Shown here: positions 1-8,034 of the stretch, piece by piece
Layout of the letters: every line of letters starts with the position of its first letter
Numbering within the stretch: position 1 is the stretch's first letter
Notes under the pieces: generated by a model
Databases searched by the model: none
The model's input: only the letters and a program-made list of their open reading frames with translations
Told to the model about the DNA's origin: nothing
Program-made: the position numbers and the translations under genes
Source of the DNA: an uncultured Clostridia bacterium
GTDB taxonomy: Bacteria > Bacillota > Clostridia > TANB77 > CAG-508
Length of the DNA: 45,743 nt
Direction of reading: 5' to 3'
Assembly: GCA_944388695.1 (NCBI GenBank)
Contig: CALXJT010000007.1
Coordinates: 1 to 45,743, forward strand

Positions 1-24
1 GTTCGAATCCATCCCTGCCCACCA
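1..24 (+). tRNA. 3' end of a tRNA gene (partial)
   Basis: The window opens inside a tRNA. Position 1 closes the T stem, 2-8 is the T loop (TTCGAAT), 9-13 the 3' T stem, 14-20 the 3' acceptor strand (CCTGCCC), 21 the discriminator A and 22-24 an encoded CCA. The 5' acceptor strand should therefore read GGGCAGG. The anticodon is outside the window, so the amino acid cannot be assigned. Confidence 0.85.
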
Positions 25-62
25 ATAACGAATCTATTCGAACTAATTGAATAGTGAGATAC

Positions 63-92
63 AAAAATCAATCAGAAATGGTTGATTTTTTT
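63..92 (+). terminator. Rho-independent terminator of the tRNA transcript
   Basis: An 11-bp stem (63-73 with 80-90, one G-U pair) is followed by a T run. It lies about 40 nt after the CCA end. The trailer between CCA and terminator carries a small hairpin, CTATTC/GAATAG, shared with the tRNA-Leu trailer at 43300-43338. Confidence 0.8.
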
Positions 93-126
93 CTTTCTGC
101 TTTAGTTATAATGTAAAAAATATTTT

Positions 127-155
127 TTGATGTTTTTATGTAAATATGTTATAAT
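127..155 (+). promoter_or_regulatory. Strong sigma-A-type promoter of a short transcript
   Basis: TTGATG (127-132), a 17-bp spacer and a perfect TATAAT (150-155). The segment around the -10 (TTTTATGTAAATATG-TATAAT) is almost identical to the promoter at 1418-1445. No ORF starts before the terminator at 200-245. Confidence 0.75.
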
Positions 156-161
156 ATATAA

Positions 162-246
162 TATAGATGTCTTGTATTAAAGATATGTATTAAGTATTTC
201 TTCCTTCCAACATACTGCATTGCAGAGTTGGAGGGGAGTTTTTTTG
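162..246 (+). ncRNA. Candidate short RNA ending in a strong terminator
   Basis: Transcription from the 127-155 promoter would start near 162 and run into a 12-bp stem (200-211 with 227-238) capped by an inner TGC/GCA hairpin and followed by seven T. This would give an RNA of about 80 nt. It contains no start codon with a ribosome binding site. I recognise no known family. It could also be an attenuated leader for the gene at 402, but a second promoter (340-368) sits between them. Confidence 0.45.
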
Positions 247-339
247 TGAGAGGACGAAATATCAATTAATGGTATTTTTTCTACTTGATTAAATAAGAAT
301 TTAAATTTTCAATATAAAGTATAAATAAAATAATTATTA

Positions 340-368
340 TTGAAGAATATTTAATTTATTGATATAAT
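340..368 (+). promoter_or_regulatory. Promoter for the 402-1272 gene pair
   Basis: TTGAAG (340-345), a 17-bp spacer and TATAAT (363-368), about 34 bp before the start of the first ORF. Confidence 0.6.
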
Positions 369-401
369 TATTTTGAAAATAAAAAAATATAGGAGGAAAA
401 A

Positions 402-581
402 ATGAATATAAAAGAGAGGATTATAAAAAAATTAGAAAGAGATATAGAACCTTCAATAGGACATATTAATTTAGAAGAATTAAGTGAGGAAGAAAAAAAC
501 CAAGTAAATAATAGAGCTATACAGCTTTCAAATCAACAACAGAATCAATCAATTACTGATAAAGATATAGAAGATAGATGA
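402..581 (+). CDS. Small hydrophilic protein, 59 aa, unknown
   Basis: I do not recognise this protein. It starts at an ATG with an excellent AGGAGG six bases upstream (391-396) and ends with TGA at 579-581, just before the methyltransferase ribosome binding site at 588. It has no membrane segment. The N-terminus is basic (MNIKERIIKK), the middle acidic (LEELSEEEK) and the C-terminus Gln/Asn-rich. Codon use matches the AT-rich neighbours. Promoter, ribosome binding site and 19-bp spacing to the next gene make a two-gene operon likely. Confidence 0.6.
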   Translation: MNIKERIIKKLERDIEPSIGHINLEELSEEEKNQVNNRAIQLSNQQQNQSITDKDIEDR

Positions 582-600
582 AATAGTAGAGGTGATTAAT

Positions 601-1272
601 ATGATTGAATCAAAGGGTTGGAATTGGAAAATAGTTAAAGAAAATCAAGAAGAAATTTGGAAAAATCCAAGTATTGAATCTTATTATTTGTTAAACAGAT
701 GGACTTCACAAGGTAAAAAAGAATTTTTAGATTTAGGTTGTGGATTAGGTAGACATTCTATTTTATTTGGAAAAAACGGATTTAATGTTAGTTGTTTTGA
801 TATAAGCCAAGAAGCGATTAATAGAACTAAAGAATGGGCTGAAAAAGAGGATTTAAAATTTAATTATAAAGTAGGAGATATGCTAAAATTACCATATGAG
901 GATGAAGAGTTTGATTGTATTTATTGTAGAAATGTAATTTCTCATACAGATACAGAAGGAATGAAACAAGTAATAAAAGAACTTTATCGAGTAATGAAAG
1001 ATGGAGGAGAATGTTATTTAACATTGGGTTCAAAAGATACATGGGGATTTAAACAAGATGTTTGGCCTTTGATTGATGATAATACAAGATTAAAAATGGA
1101 AGAAGGACCAGAATATAAAACACCTCATTTTTATGTGGACTATAATTTAGTACAGGAGCTATTTAAGGAATTTAGAATTGTCAATATATATCAAGTAGTA
1201 GATTATTTCGAAAATAATGATGTTTTGTCTAATTCATATCATTATCATGTTTTGATACATAAAGAATGTTAA
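601..1272 (+). CDS. Class I SAM-dependent methyltransferase
   Basis: A 223-aa soluble methyltransferase of the Methyltransf_11/25 type that would transfer a methyl group from S-adenosylmethionine to an unknown substrate. The SAM-binding motif I is clear (FLDLGCGLGRHS, about residues 41-52). An acidic residue for the ribose hydroxyls follows at the end of strand 2 (CFDIS). Motif IV-like DCIYCRN and the post-IV helix leading to a KDGG turn are present. I place the start at ATG 601, with AGAGGTG at 588-594, rather than the in-frame GTG at 592, which would lie inside that ribosome binding site. Downstream of the 59-aa ORF. The substrate cannot be read from sequence. Confidence 0.85.
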   Translation: MIESKGWNWKIVKENQEEIWKNPSIESYYLLNRWTSQGKKEFLDLGCGLGRHSILFGKNGFNVSCFDISQEAINRTKEWAEKEDLKFNYKVGDMLKLPYEDEEFDCIYCRNVISHTDTEGMKQVIKELYRVMKDGGECYLTLGSKDTWGFKQDVWPLIDDNTRLKMEEGPEYKTPHFYVDYNLVQELFKEFRIVNIYQVVDYFENNDVLSNSYHYHVLIHKEC

Positions 1273-1417
1273 TAATAAATAATCTAAAAATATATTTTAA
1301 ATAGATACTTTTTAATGATTTTACAAAGCCAGTAAAAAAATAAATTTCTAGATATTAAATGCCTATAGAATATAAGCCAATAGAATATTAGAAGCTCATA
1401 ATAAAATATTAAAAGGC

Positions 1418-1445
1418 TTGCAATTTTATGTAAATATGATATAAT
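1418..1445 (+). promoter_or_regulatory. Promoter of the foreign-looking 1587 gene
   Basis: TTGCAA (1418-1423), a 16-bp spacer and TATAAT (1440-1445). The core is nearly the same as the promoter at 127-155. The stretch 1273-1417 upstream holds no ORF or structure that I can support. Confidence 0.65.
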
Positions 1446-1586
1446 ATATAAGCACAAGATTTTTCTTTGAAATTGAGAATATTTTCTCGATTAATTTGCT
1501 ATGTTATAGGTGGCAAGAAATCAAGAGTATCTCATTGAAGGAAAAATAGTAAAAACAAAAAGAAAAGTTTACAGGAGGATTTTACT
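1446..1586 (+). promoter_or_regulatory. Leader with a hairpin upstream of the 1587 gene
   Basis: The 130-nt leader contains a 9-bp stem (AATTGAGAA 1471-1479 with TTCTCGATT 1484-1492, loop TATT). The ribosome binding site ACAGGAGGA lies just before ATG 1587. The hairpin is not followed by a T run, so it is not a terminator. Confidence 0.4.
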
Positions 1587-1949
1587 ATGAAAGCATTTGA
1601 AGCGCGGAAAGGATCTATTCAGCCACAGTATGATTCAGCAATGAAGGATATTGAAAGAGCAGTGGAATGGGGATGGAAAAGTACTCGTGTAGGTTATGGA
1701 ACTCTGTACAAAGAAGTTGTAGATATGCTTCTAGATGATGGTTTCGATATCAATTTTGTCAAAGGAGCCAAAGACGGGAGGTATTATAATGAGGCATCTT
1801 GGGAAAATGCTGAAGAAGGCAGAAGAGGAAAAATTACCTATGTAGATGAAACTCAACTTGGATTTAAATCTAAAGGTGAATATGTAAAAAGTAAGAGACA
1901 CAAAAAAGGAGTTCATGAAGAAGTTATCAGGCTTATGAGAGAACTTTAG
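1587..1949 (+). CDS. Unknown 120-aa protein of foreign composition
   Basis: I recognise no family. The protein is charged, without membrane segments, and has a C-terminal stretch rich in Lys/Arg. The start ATG 1587 has a good AGGAGG upstream. Codon use differs from the neighbours: GCG, CGG, CAG, GGG, CTC and GTC codons occur. Codon 7 is an in-frame CGG (1605-1607) that must be read as a sense codon, because a +1 shift there would leave the long ORF. Own promoter (1418-1445) and own strong terminator (2019-2052) make it a single-gene unit. Together these suggest recent transfer from a relative with a more balanced genome. Confidence 0.7.
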   Translation: MKAFEARKGSIQPQYDSAMKDIERAVEWGWKSTRVGYGTLYKEVVDMLLDDGFDINFVKGAKDGRYYNEASWENAEEGRRGKITYVDETQLGFKSKGEYVKSKRHKKGVHEEVIRLMREL

Positions 1950-2018
1950 ACATCTGATTAAAAAAATGAAACTGATGCTGAAACTAAAAAATATGGCGAA
2001 CACTATGTGAGACTCTTG

Positions 2019-2052
2019 GAGAGAACTGGTATTGTACCGGTTCTCTCTTTTC
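2019..2052 (+). terminator. Strong rho-independent terminator
   Basis: A 13-bp stem, 2019-2031 with 2035-2047, loop TTG, one G-U pair, then TTTTCT. It terminates the 1587 transcript. Confidence 0.85.
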
Positions 2053-2111
2053 TATTCTGTTGGAATTTTTAATTCTTGTTTTACCAGGGGAGTAAAAGAA
2101 GTAAAAATGTA

Positions 2112-2138
2112 GCAATTTGTAGAAGAAATTCATAAAAT
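2112..2138 (+). promoter_or_regulatory. Possible sporulation (sigma-E-like) promoter of cwlJ-gerQ
   Basis: CATAAAAT (2131-2138) resembles the sigma-E -10 consensus CATACANT, and GCAATTT (2112-2118) resembles the -35 KMATATT. The spacer is 12 bp, a little short. The start point would fall close to the ribosome binding site at 2144. The same CATAAAAT occurs just before ylbJ, and both genes are sigma-E-dependent in Bacillus. Weak on its own. Confidence 0.3.
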
Positions 2139-2154
2139 ATAATGAGGTGATATA

Positions 2155-2601
2155 ATGGCATATTCAGAAAGAGAGTTACTTGCAAGAATGATTCAATGTG
2201 AAGCAGGAGGAGAAGGGGATAATGGCATGAAAGCAGTAGGAACAGTAATAATGAATAGAGTAAATGTACCAGTTGGTGAGTATGCAAGAATTTCTCAAGG
2301 TGGAAGTATAAGAAATATTTTGTTTCAAGCTGGTCAGTTTGATTGCGCTACTGAAACTTTGAATGGAAAATATAATCCTCAAAATATTTATAATATGAAT
2401 CCTACAGAAGAACATTATTATATAGCAGATTGGGTTTTAGCAGGAAATAAACTTAATGAAATAGGAGAATGTTTATGGTATATGAATCCATTTAGACCAG
2501 CTTGTGTAGGTACATTTCCATATAATGGTTCAGGAACTTTGCATACAAGATTAGGTCAACATTGCTTTTATAGGCCTACAGAAAATTATAAGAATACTTA
2601 A
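2155..2601 (+). CDS. cwlJ: Spore cortex-lytic cell wall hydrolase, CwlJ/SleB type
   Basis: A 148-aa protein of the Hydrolase_2 (SleB/CwlJ) family, which degrades spore cortex peptidoglycan during germination. The catalytic Glu lies in MIQCEAGGEG (E16), followed by the conserved helix with AVGTVIMNRV. Typical family blocks FDCATE, the acidic HYY segment and LWYMNP follow. It has no signal peptide or peptidoglycan-binding domain, so it fits cytoplasmically made CwlJ rather than secreted SleB. The start ATG has GAGGTGA at 2144-2150. It is followed within 20 bp by gerQ, the partner gene that CwlJ needs for localisation in Bacillus, which supports the assignment. Confidence 0.85.
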   Translation: MAYSERELLARMIQCEAGGEGDNGMKAVGTVIMNRVNVPVGEYARISQGGSIRNILFQAGQFDCATETLNGKYNPQNIYNMNPTEEHYYIADWVLAGNKLNEIGECLWYMNPFRPACVGTFPYNGSGTLHTRLGQHCFYRPTENYKNT

Positions 2602-2621
2602 ATTTGATAAGGAGGAATGAG

Positions 2622-2921
2622 ATGTTAGATAGACAAGTATCAAGAAGAATACAAATTGATGAAAATTCGCCAGAGATTATGACAAACGATATTTATACAC
2701 CAGCGTTTTTAAGAGAGCAAATAGGGAAATTAGTAAGAGTAGAATTTTTAATCGGAACAAATAATTTAACAGATAGGATAGGAATATTAGAGGATGTTGG
2801 TGCTAGTTATATATTATTAAGATCTATTGAAAGTGGGAATTTATTATATTGTGATATATATGCTATAAAATTTGTAAGTATAGCAGAATATCCATATACA
2901 GGAATTAATTTGGGATTATAA
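2622..2921 (+). CDS. gerQ: Spore coat protein GerQ
   Basis: A 99-aa protein matching the conserved core of GerQ (YwdL), a coat protein needed for CwlJ function in germination. The recognisable part runs from about residue 28: FLREQIGK, a strand pattern through RVEFLIG, then GILEDVGASYILL and the C-terminal CDIYAIKFVSIAEYPY. It is shorter than the Bacillus protein because the Gln/Pro-rich N-terminus is reduced. I chose ATG 2622 (AAGGAGG at 2609-2615, spacing 6) over the upstream TTG at 2604, which precedes that ribosome binding site. Co-directional with cwlJ and only 20 bp downstream. Confidence 0.8.
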   Translation: MLDRQVSRRIQIDENSPEIMTNDIYTPAFLREQIGKLVRVEFLIGTNNLTDRIGILEDVGASYILLRSIESGNLLYCDIYAIKFVSIAEYPYTGINLGL

Positions 2922-3060
2922 GAGATTTTTATTTAACAGTATAACAAATTTAATTTCAATAAAAGTTGTAACCAAAAATTGGAATCCACCATATCATATA
3001 TTATACAAAGGAACAACAAAAGAAAGCAAAATAAAGTGTTTTCGAAAGGAGGTCTAGACT

Positions 3061-3177
3061 ATGCCAGAAAACAGAGGATGTGGTGGTTTCGGATTTGGTG
3101 ATGACTGCTGCTGGATTATAATACTTATATTATTAATATGCTGCTGTTGTGGTGGAAATAGAGGAGGATGTTGCTAA
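3061..3177 (+). CDS. Cys/Gly-rich 38-aa coat-like peptide
   Basis: A 38-residue ORF with a strong ribosome binding site (AAAGGAGGT, 3045-3053). It has a Gly/Cys-rich N-terminus, a hydrophobic core (WIIILILLI) and a CCCCGG...CC tail: nine Cys in all. It resembles the small clostridial proteins automatically named chorion class high-cysteine proteins and the YjcZ-like sporulation peptides. Position after cwlJ-gerQ suggests a spore-surface role, but this is inference. A large hairpin terminator follows directly. Confidence 0.75.
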   Translation: MPENRGCGGFGFGDDCCWIIILILLICCCCGGNRGGCC

Positions 3178-3200
3178 TTCTTTTCTAATATAATATAAGT

Positions 3201-3243
3201 AATAAAGTACCTTTCAATACTTAAGTATTAAAGGTACTTTATT
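3201..3243. terminator. Bidirectional terminator between convergent genes
   Basis: A 14-bp outer stem (3201-3214 with 3230-3243) encloses a perfect 12-bp palindrome (ATACTTAAGTAT, 3217-3228). It separates the plus-strand Cys-rich gene from the minus-strand acyl-CoA synthetase. Confidence 0.75.
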
Positions 3244-3267
3244 GATTTAATTAATAATTTTTTAAAA

Positions 3268-5005
3268 TTATTTATTATTTCCTTCACTTATATTATTTCC
3301 ATATCTCTTAATTTTCTGTGTAGTAGTTTTTTCAAATTCTTTGTCACGAATAATGAAGTTTTTAATATGTTTGTAATTAGGTAATTTACTATTTACACTA
3401 GATACAACATCTGAAATAATTTTTTTAATTTCTTCTTTAGTAGGAACACTACCTTTTAAATATTCTGTAATTGCTTCCATGTTAGGTAAAATTTGAGCAT
3501 TTATATAAGTTTCGTCATCATTTTCTTTATGAATTCCTAAAACTAAAGATTCTGAAATTAATGGGCTATCATTTAAATAATATTCTACTTCTTCAGGATA
3601 TATATTTTTTCCATTTTTAGTAACTATTACACTTTTACATCTACCGGTTATATATAAATATCCATTGTCATCTATTTTTCCTAAATCACCAGTATAGAAC
3701 CATCCGTCTTTCAAAACTTTTTTAGTTTCTTCTTCATTATTATAATATCCAAACATAACATTAGGTCCTTTTACAATGATTTCTCCGACTCCTTCGTCAT
3801 TTGGTTTGTCTATTTTATAAGTAACATTTGGAATAGGTAGTCCAGCACTATCATCTTTTACGAAGAAATCTGTATTTCCTGCAACTAGAGGAGAACATTC
3901 TGTAAGACCATATCCTTGTAATGTATTTAACCCTAGAGCTCTAAAATCTTTAGAAATATTAGGGTTAACAGATGCAGCACCTACAATGAATACACGCAAT
4001 CTGCCTCCTAAAGAGTTTTTTACTTTTGATTTTACAACTTTTTTTACAACAAAAGGTAATTCATAATAAGGATTTTCATTTTGCTTTTGATATTTTTCTG
4101 GTAATGATTTATTCATACTTTTTACGATGTTTTTGTGAATGTTTTCAAGTAGTAGAGGTACACATAGTATAACAGAAGGATGGTATTCATTTATGTTTTT
4201 TACTATATATTTTAATCCATCACAATATGCAATACTTGCTCCACTATATATTGGCAATAAAAATCCTAATGTACATTCATATGTGTGATGAAGTGGTAAT
4301 ATTGAGAAAAATAAGTCACTTCTTTTTACTTTTACAATTCCATATGTTGATAAAATATTAGAGCAGATATTTCTTTGTGATAGACAAACACCTTTTGCAT
4401 TTCCTGTTGTTCCAGAAGTAAATAATAATATTCTCATTTCATCAGGATTTACAACAATTTGGTCAAATCTAGTGTCTCCATTTTCTACAAGATTCTTACC
4501 TTTATCTTTAAAATCATTATAATTTATAGTATTTTTATTATTATTATCAAAATTTATAAAAGTTATATTATTTGTTAAATTATTTTTCTTTTCTAAAATA
4601 TCTTCAAAATTTTTATTATCGCCTAAAATACAAGAAGTTTCTGATATATTTAAAAAGTTAATTACATCATCAGCATGAAGTTCTTTATCAATAGGTACAA
4701 CAATTCCAACAATTGAAGCTGCAAGATATGAGACAGCCCAGCTATATGAGTTTTTTCCGTATTACAGCAATTCTTTTTCCTAAAAAGCCTTCTTCTATTA
4801 AGCTTGTCCCTAATGATACTACATCATTTTTAAACTCTTCATATGTAACTGAATAAATTATTCCATCAGAATTTTTTAATTTAAAAGCAGTTCTGGTTTT
4901 ATAAATTTTAGCGGAACGATATATCATATCTTTAAAATTAGCAACTTCCTCACATTTGTGATATTTCTTTTTAAGTTTTTCAGCGTCATTTAAAACTTCT
5001 TTCAT
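3268..5005 (-). CDS. Long-chain acyl-CoA synthetase with one +1 frameshift at CGG
   Basis: An AMP-forming acyl-CoA ligase, 578 aa when one base is skipped. Motif A3 is LLFTSGTTGNAKGV, A5 is GYGLTECSPLVAGN, A7 is YTGDLGKID followed by GRCKSVIVTKNGKNIYPEE, and the A10 Lys lies in TTQKIKRYGN. The start is ATG 5005 with AAGGTGA at 5018-5012. The first frame (from 5005) reaches an in-frame CGG at 4759-4757 (after ATA) and hits a stop four codons later (TAG). The second frame is open from 4761 down to the stop at 3268. Skipping the C at 4759 gives IAVIGKNSYSW, with the Gly-x-Asn expected in this family. Every catalytic motif is intact, which argues against an old pseudogene. It lies 55 bp downstream of another gene with the same lesion. 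Confidence 0.85.
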
Positions 5006-5060
5006 TAAATTCACCTTACAATATTTTATTTAGATTTTTACAGGAAAATCTATAAACCTA

Positions 5061-5898
5061 TTATTCATATCTATAAAAACTAAAATTTGTGGTATCTTTT
5101 ACAGTTATGCTACCATCATATATTGAAGAACCATCTTTTTCATAAGGAATAGAAAGATGTACTGAACATTTATATTTTTCATCTTTATTATTTGTTATAT
5201 AAATATCAAAAGATATGTTACAATTAATAGAATCTATAGGTACTTGGCAACGTTTTAATAATGAACCATTATAAGTTATTGGATTTGAAGTATCTGTAAT
5301 TGTGTAGTCGTTTTTAATGTATTCATTAACATATGATAAGACTATTGGATTTGCACAGTTATTATATAATGTAGGAGTTGATAAATCAGCTTCATCATTT
5401 CCAGTTACATTAAAATTAAGTTCATTTTCAATAGCTAAGTTTTCATCGCCTAAAGAACTACTAGCAAAATTGTTAATATTTTTATAATATAATTTTGGTG
5501 TTCCAACAGAAGGTGCTTTGTCAAATTTTATATTTTTTATAGAAACTTCCTTTAAAGTTTTTTGCATTGTATCTTCTATAGAATCATTTGATGAAATAAA
5601 TAGAGCTATATCAGTATATGAATATAGATTTTCTATTGTAAAATTAGATATACTACTTGTCTTATTTTCAGAATCACAACTACTAAAAAATACAATATTT
5701 GGTATTGAAAAAACAGTATTTTTGTTATTTTCTGAAAATGTGATAACATCATCTTCAAAATTTGTTTTTTCAATAAAACCGAAGAGTAAATCTATACATT
5801 AGTATAAAAAAAATTATTAATAAAATTATAGTAAGTATTAAAATTAAAAATTTTTTGCTTAAAATAAATTTTTTTGCTTTTTCCAAAAATGCATTCAT
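5061..5898 (-). CDS. Membrane-anchored extracellular protein with one +1 frameshift at CGG
   Basis: Unrecognised, 278 aa when one base is skipped. The start ATG 5898 has AAAGGA upstream. Residues about 16-35 form a strongly hydrophobic anchor (FLILILTIILLIIFFILM) after a Lys-rich N-terminus, so the rest is likely outside the cell. The first frame meets an in-frame CGG at 5781-5779 (after CTT) and a TGA three codons later. Skipping the C at 5781 continues as LGFIEKTNF and stays open to 5061. The ectodomain is Asn/Ser/Thr-rich and beta-strand-like. It is followed by the acyl-CoA synthetase on the same strand. Pilin-like or lipoprotein-like roles cannot be distinguished. Confidence 0.65.
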
Positions 5899-6040
5899 AA
5901 CTTATTTTCCTTTCCATTAATATACATATAATATTACAATTTTGATATAAAATCAAGTGCTTTTACAAGTAGGATTAAATTTAGTGCTATAGCTAGAGAA
6001 ATCATTATATAAAAAATATTAAAATACCAAAATTTAAAAA

Positions 6041-6069
6041 TTGACAAAATTCGTATTAACGATTAAAAT
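6041..6069 (+). promoter_or_regulatory. Promoter of the glucosaminidase gene
   Basis: TTGACA (6041-6046), a 17-bp spacer and TAAAAT (6064-6069). The start point would lie close to the ribosome binding site (AGGTGATG, 6075-6082), implying a very short leader. Confidence 0.55.
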
Positions 6070-6085
6070 ATAACTAGGTGATGTC

Positions 6086-7351
6086 ATGAAAGCTAAAGAA
6101 AAAAGAAGTGAAAAATTTAAAGTAAAGATAACAATAAAGAATATTATATATTTTGTAGCAAGTGTTATTATTTTATTCTATTGTGTGCTATTTTATAACT
6201 TTTATTTTGATAGAAATAAAACATATGCAAAAGATACTACATCAGATGCAGAAGATATAAAAATAAGTAATGCAGAAACTATAGATTTGGATAATATAAT
6301 TTTGCAAAATTCTAATCCTGGATATAGGGAAGAATTGACTCAAGAAGAAGAGGAATTAGAATATTTAACAACATATGTTACAAATCCTAATATTCCCAAA
6401 GGTATTTCTTATGTTACACAACAAGGAAGAAAAGGAAAACAAAAAATAACGATAAAAAAGACATATCAAGATGATAATTTAATAAGTGAAGAACAAGTAG
6501 GAGCTGTAATGACTAAAGCAACTTTAAATAAAGTAGTTGAAATTGGTGGAGGAAGAACAACATCTAATCATAAAGTAAAAGTTGGTGATGATGTTTATGT
6601 AACATCAGATATGTTAGCAGTAATGGTAGAGCCTAATGAAAATTCAACTAAAGTTGCAACTTTAAAAACAGAAGATGAACTTGAAATATTAGAGATGTCA
6701 TCTAATTGGTATAAAATAAAAAGTAAAGATGTAGTGGGCTGGGTAGAACAAGATTGTACTACATATCTAGAACCAGACTATAATGAGGAAATAGAGAAGA
6801 ATGATGGAAAAGATGGAAATGCTCAAAATGGTTTACAAAGTTCTACAGGTCAGATTCAAAAATTAAGTTTTGATATGCATTTAAATAAACCAAGTGGATT
6901 ATCTTTGGAACAATTCCAAAAGATTTTAACTGATAATAAAGATGTAAATAATATTTTTAAAGATAATGCGGAATATTTTTATTACATAGAAAAACAATAT
7001 AATATTAATGGACTATTTGTAGCAGCGGTAGGAATTCACGAAAGTGCATGGGGAACTTCAAAGATTGCAAGACAGAAACATAATTTATTTGGATATGGAG
7101 CATATGATTCTAATCCATATAATGGAGCATATGATTTTAATGATTATTCTGAATGTATTGATTTAATTGCTAGAGTTTTTGTTAAATATTATTTGAATCC
7201 AAAAGGTACTAGTATATATGGTGGTGAAACTGCTTCTGGTAAATATTATACTTTACCAACGTTGACAGGTGTGAATAATAAATATGCAACAGATAAGAAT
7301 TGGGCAAATTCAGTATATAAAATAATGCAGTATTTATATAATAAAATTTAA
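6086..7351 (+). CDS. Cell-wall glucosaminidase with G5 and SH3 domains
   Basis: A 421-aa membrane-anchored peptidoglycan hydrolase. Residues about 16-40 form one transmembrane anchor after a basic N-terminus. Residues about 75-155 are a G5 domain (YVTNPNIPKG, then the GKQKITIKKTY strand pair). Residues about 165-222 form a bacterial SH3 domain ending in VGWVEQDCTTYL. The C-terminal half (about 255-421) is a GH73-type glucosaminidase with the catalytic Glu in GIHESAWGTSKIA and the NLFGYGAYD block. Start ATG 6086 follows AGGTGATG. It should cleave the N-acetylglucosaminyl linkages outside the membrane. It is a single-gene unit with its own promoter and terminator, divergent from the 5898 gene. 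Confidence 0.85.
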   Translation: MKAKEKRSEKFKVKITIKNIIYFVASVIILFYCVLFYNFYFDRNKTYAKDTTSDAEDIKISNAETIDLDNIILQNSNPGYREELTQEEEELEYLTTYVTNPNIPKGISYVTQQGRKGKQKITIKKTYQDDNLISEEQVGAVMTKATLNKVVEIGGGRTTSNHKVKVGDDVYVTSDMLAVMVEPNENSTKVATLKTEDELEILEMSSNWYKIKSKDVVGWVEQDCTTYLEPDYNEEIEKNDGKDGNAQNGLQSSTGQIQKLSFDMHLNKPSGLSLEQFQKILTDNKDVNNIFKDNAEYFYYIEKQYNINGLFVAAVGIHESAWGTSKIARQKHNLFGYGAYDSNPYNGAYDFNDYSECIDLIARVFVKYYLNPKGTSIYGGETASGKYYTLPTLTGVNNKYATDKNWANSVYKIMQYLYNKI

Positions 7352-7360
7352 GAAGAAAGA

Positions 7361-7425
7361 AGAGGGATAGAGCTTTGAATAAAAAACTGATTTTAAGTTT
7401 TATTCAAAGGTCTGTCCCTCTTTAC
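7361..7425 (+). terminator. Long-stem terminator after the glucosaminidase
   Basis: AGAGGGA..AG..CTTTGAATAAAA pairs with TTTTATTCAAAG..CT.TCCCTCT over about 60 nt, followed by TTT. A second T-rich tract begins near 7431. Confidence 0.75.
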
Positions 7426-7555
7426 GGGGGTTTTAAGAGCGTTTTTTAGTTCTTATTTCTTCTTTTGGGAGATTTTAGTACAGTTTCCTTCCAAAAACAA
7501 ACTTATTTTGTAATTTTTTTGTAAATTTTCTTGCTATTTTTAAAAACTTATTGTA

Positions 7556-7564
7556 TGATATAAT
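7556..7564 (+). promoter_or_regulatory. Extended -10 promoter of the 7624-12470 operon
   Basis: TGATATAAT (7556-7564) is an extended -10 (TGn-TATAAT). No good -35 is found at 17 bp; TTGCTA at 7531 is 22 bp away. Leader of about 50 nt to the ribosome binding site AAAGGGG (7608-7614). Confidence 0.55.
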
Positions 7565-7623
7565 GGTAAGAAAAATAAAGGTTATTTTGAGAAAAAGAAA
7601 ATATAGAAAGGGGCTAAAATGCA

Positions 7624-8031
7624 ATGAAAAAAGCATTAGCAATATTTGCAATATTTATACTAATGATTAGTATATTTTTTAATATAACAAATGTGCAAGC
7701 TGCAGAAGAAGTAATAGATTCTGAAACAGAAAGTCAACTAATAGAAATAAAGGATAATCAAGCAAAAACATTAGAAGACTATAAAGAAAAGTATGGTTCA
7801 GATTCTTATGGATTAGTGGCGTATATATTAAATTTAGTAAGGATATATAGTATTCCATTTTGCTTTTTAGGAATTGCAATAGGAGCTATACATCAATATG
7901 TAATAGGTATCAGAAAACTAGATACATTAGAAAAAGGAATGGGGTTAATAGTAACCTTTGTGACATTATTAATTATTTGCCAAGTTTTACCACTTGCATT
8001 TGCAATATTCGTAAAATTTGGAAGGGGGTAA
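7624..8031 (+). CDS. Small exported two-TM protein, unknown
   Basis: A 135-aa protein with an N-terminal signal-like hydrophobic segment (about residues 4-26, ending NVQAAEE). Two further membrane segments lie at about 58-85 and 103-130, separated by a short basic loop (GIRKLDTLEKG). The pattern of signal peptide, acidic spacer and two close helices resembles VirB2/TrbC pilin-type proteins, but no diagnostic motif is present. Its stop overlaps the ribosome binding site of the CpaE-like gene, so the two are translationally coupled. First gene of the operon that ends in ireB-ruvX. Confidence 0.6.
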   Translation: MKKALAIFAIFILMISIFFNITNVQAAEEVIDSETESQLIEIKDNQAKTLEDYKEKYGSDSYGLVAYILNLVRIYSIPFCFLGIAIGAIHQYVIGIRKLDTLEKGMGLIVTFVTLLIICQVLPLAFAIFVKFGRG

Positions 8032-8034
8032 CAA

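Noticed and set aside
592-600. GTG 592 as methyltransferase start (and GTG 26767 for mcsA)
   Set aside because: Both GTGs lie inside or overlap the ribosome binding site of the following in-frame ATG.
2970-3003. Sigma-K-like promoter (CATATATTA) before the Cys-rich gene
   Set aside because: The nearest AC -35 element is about 21 bp away, too far for the sigma-K consensus.
4742-5783. Two adjacent frameshifts read as ordinary pseudogenes or sequencing errors
   Set aside because: The same extra C before GGN recurs in two unrelated genes elsewhere in the window, all catalytic motifs are intact, and none of the four sites is a long homopolymer error in the usual sense. Only site 1 has an A6 run nearby.
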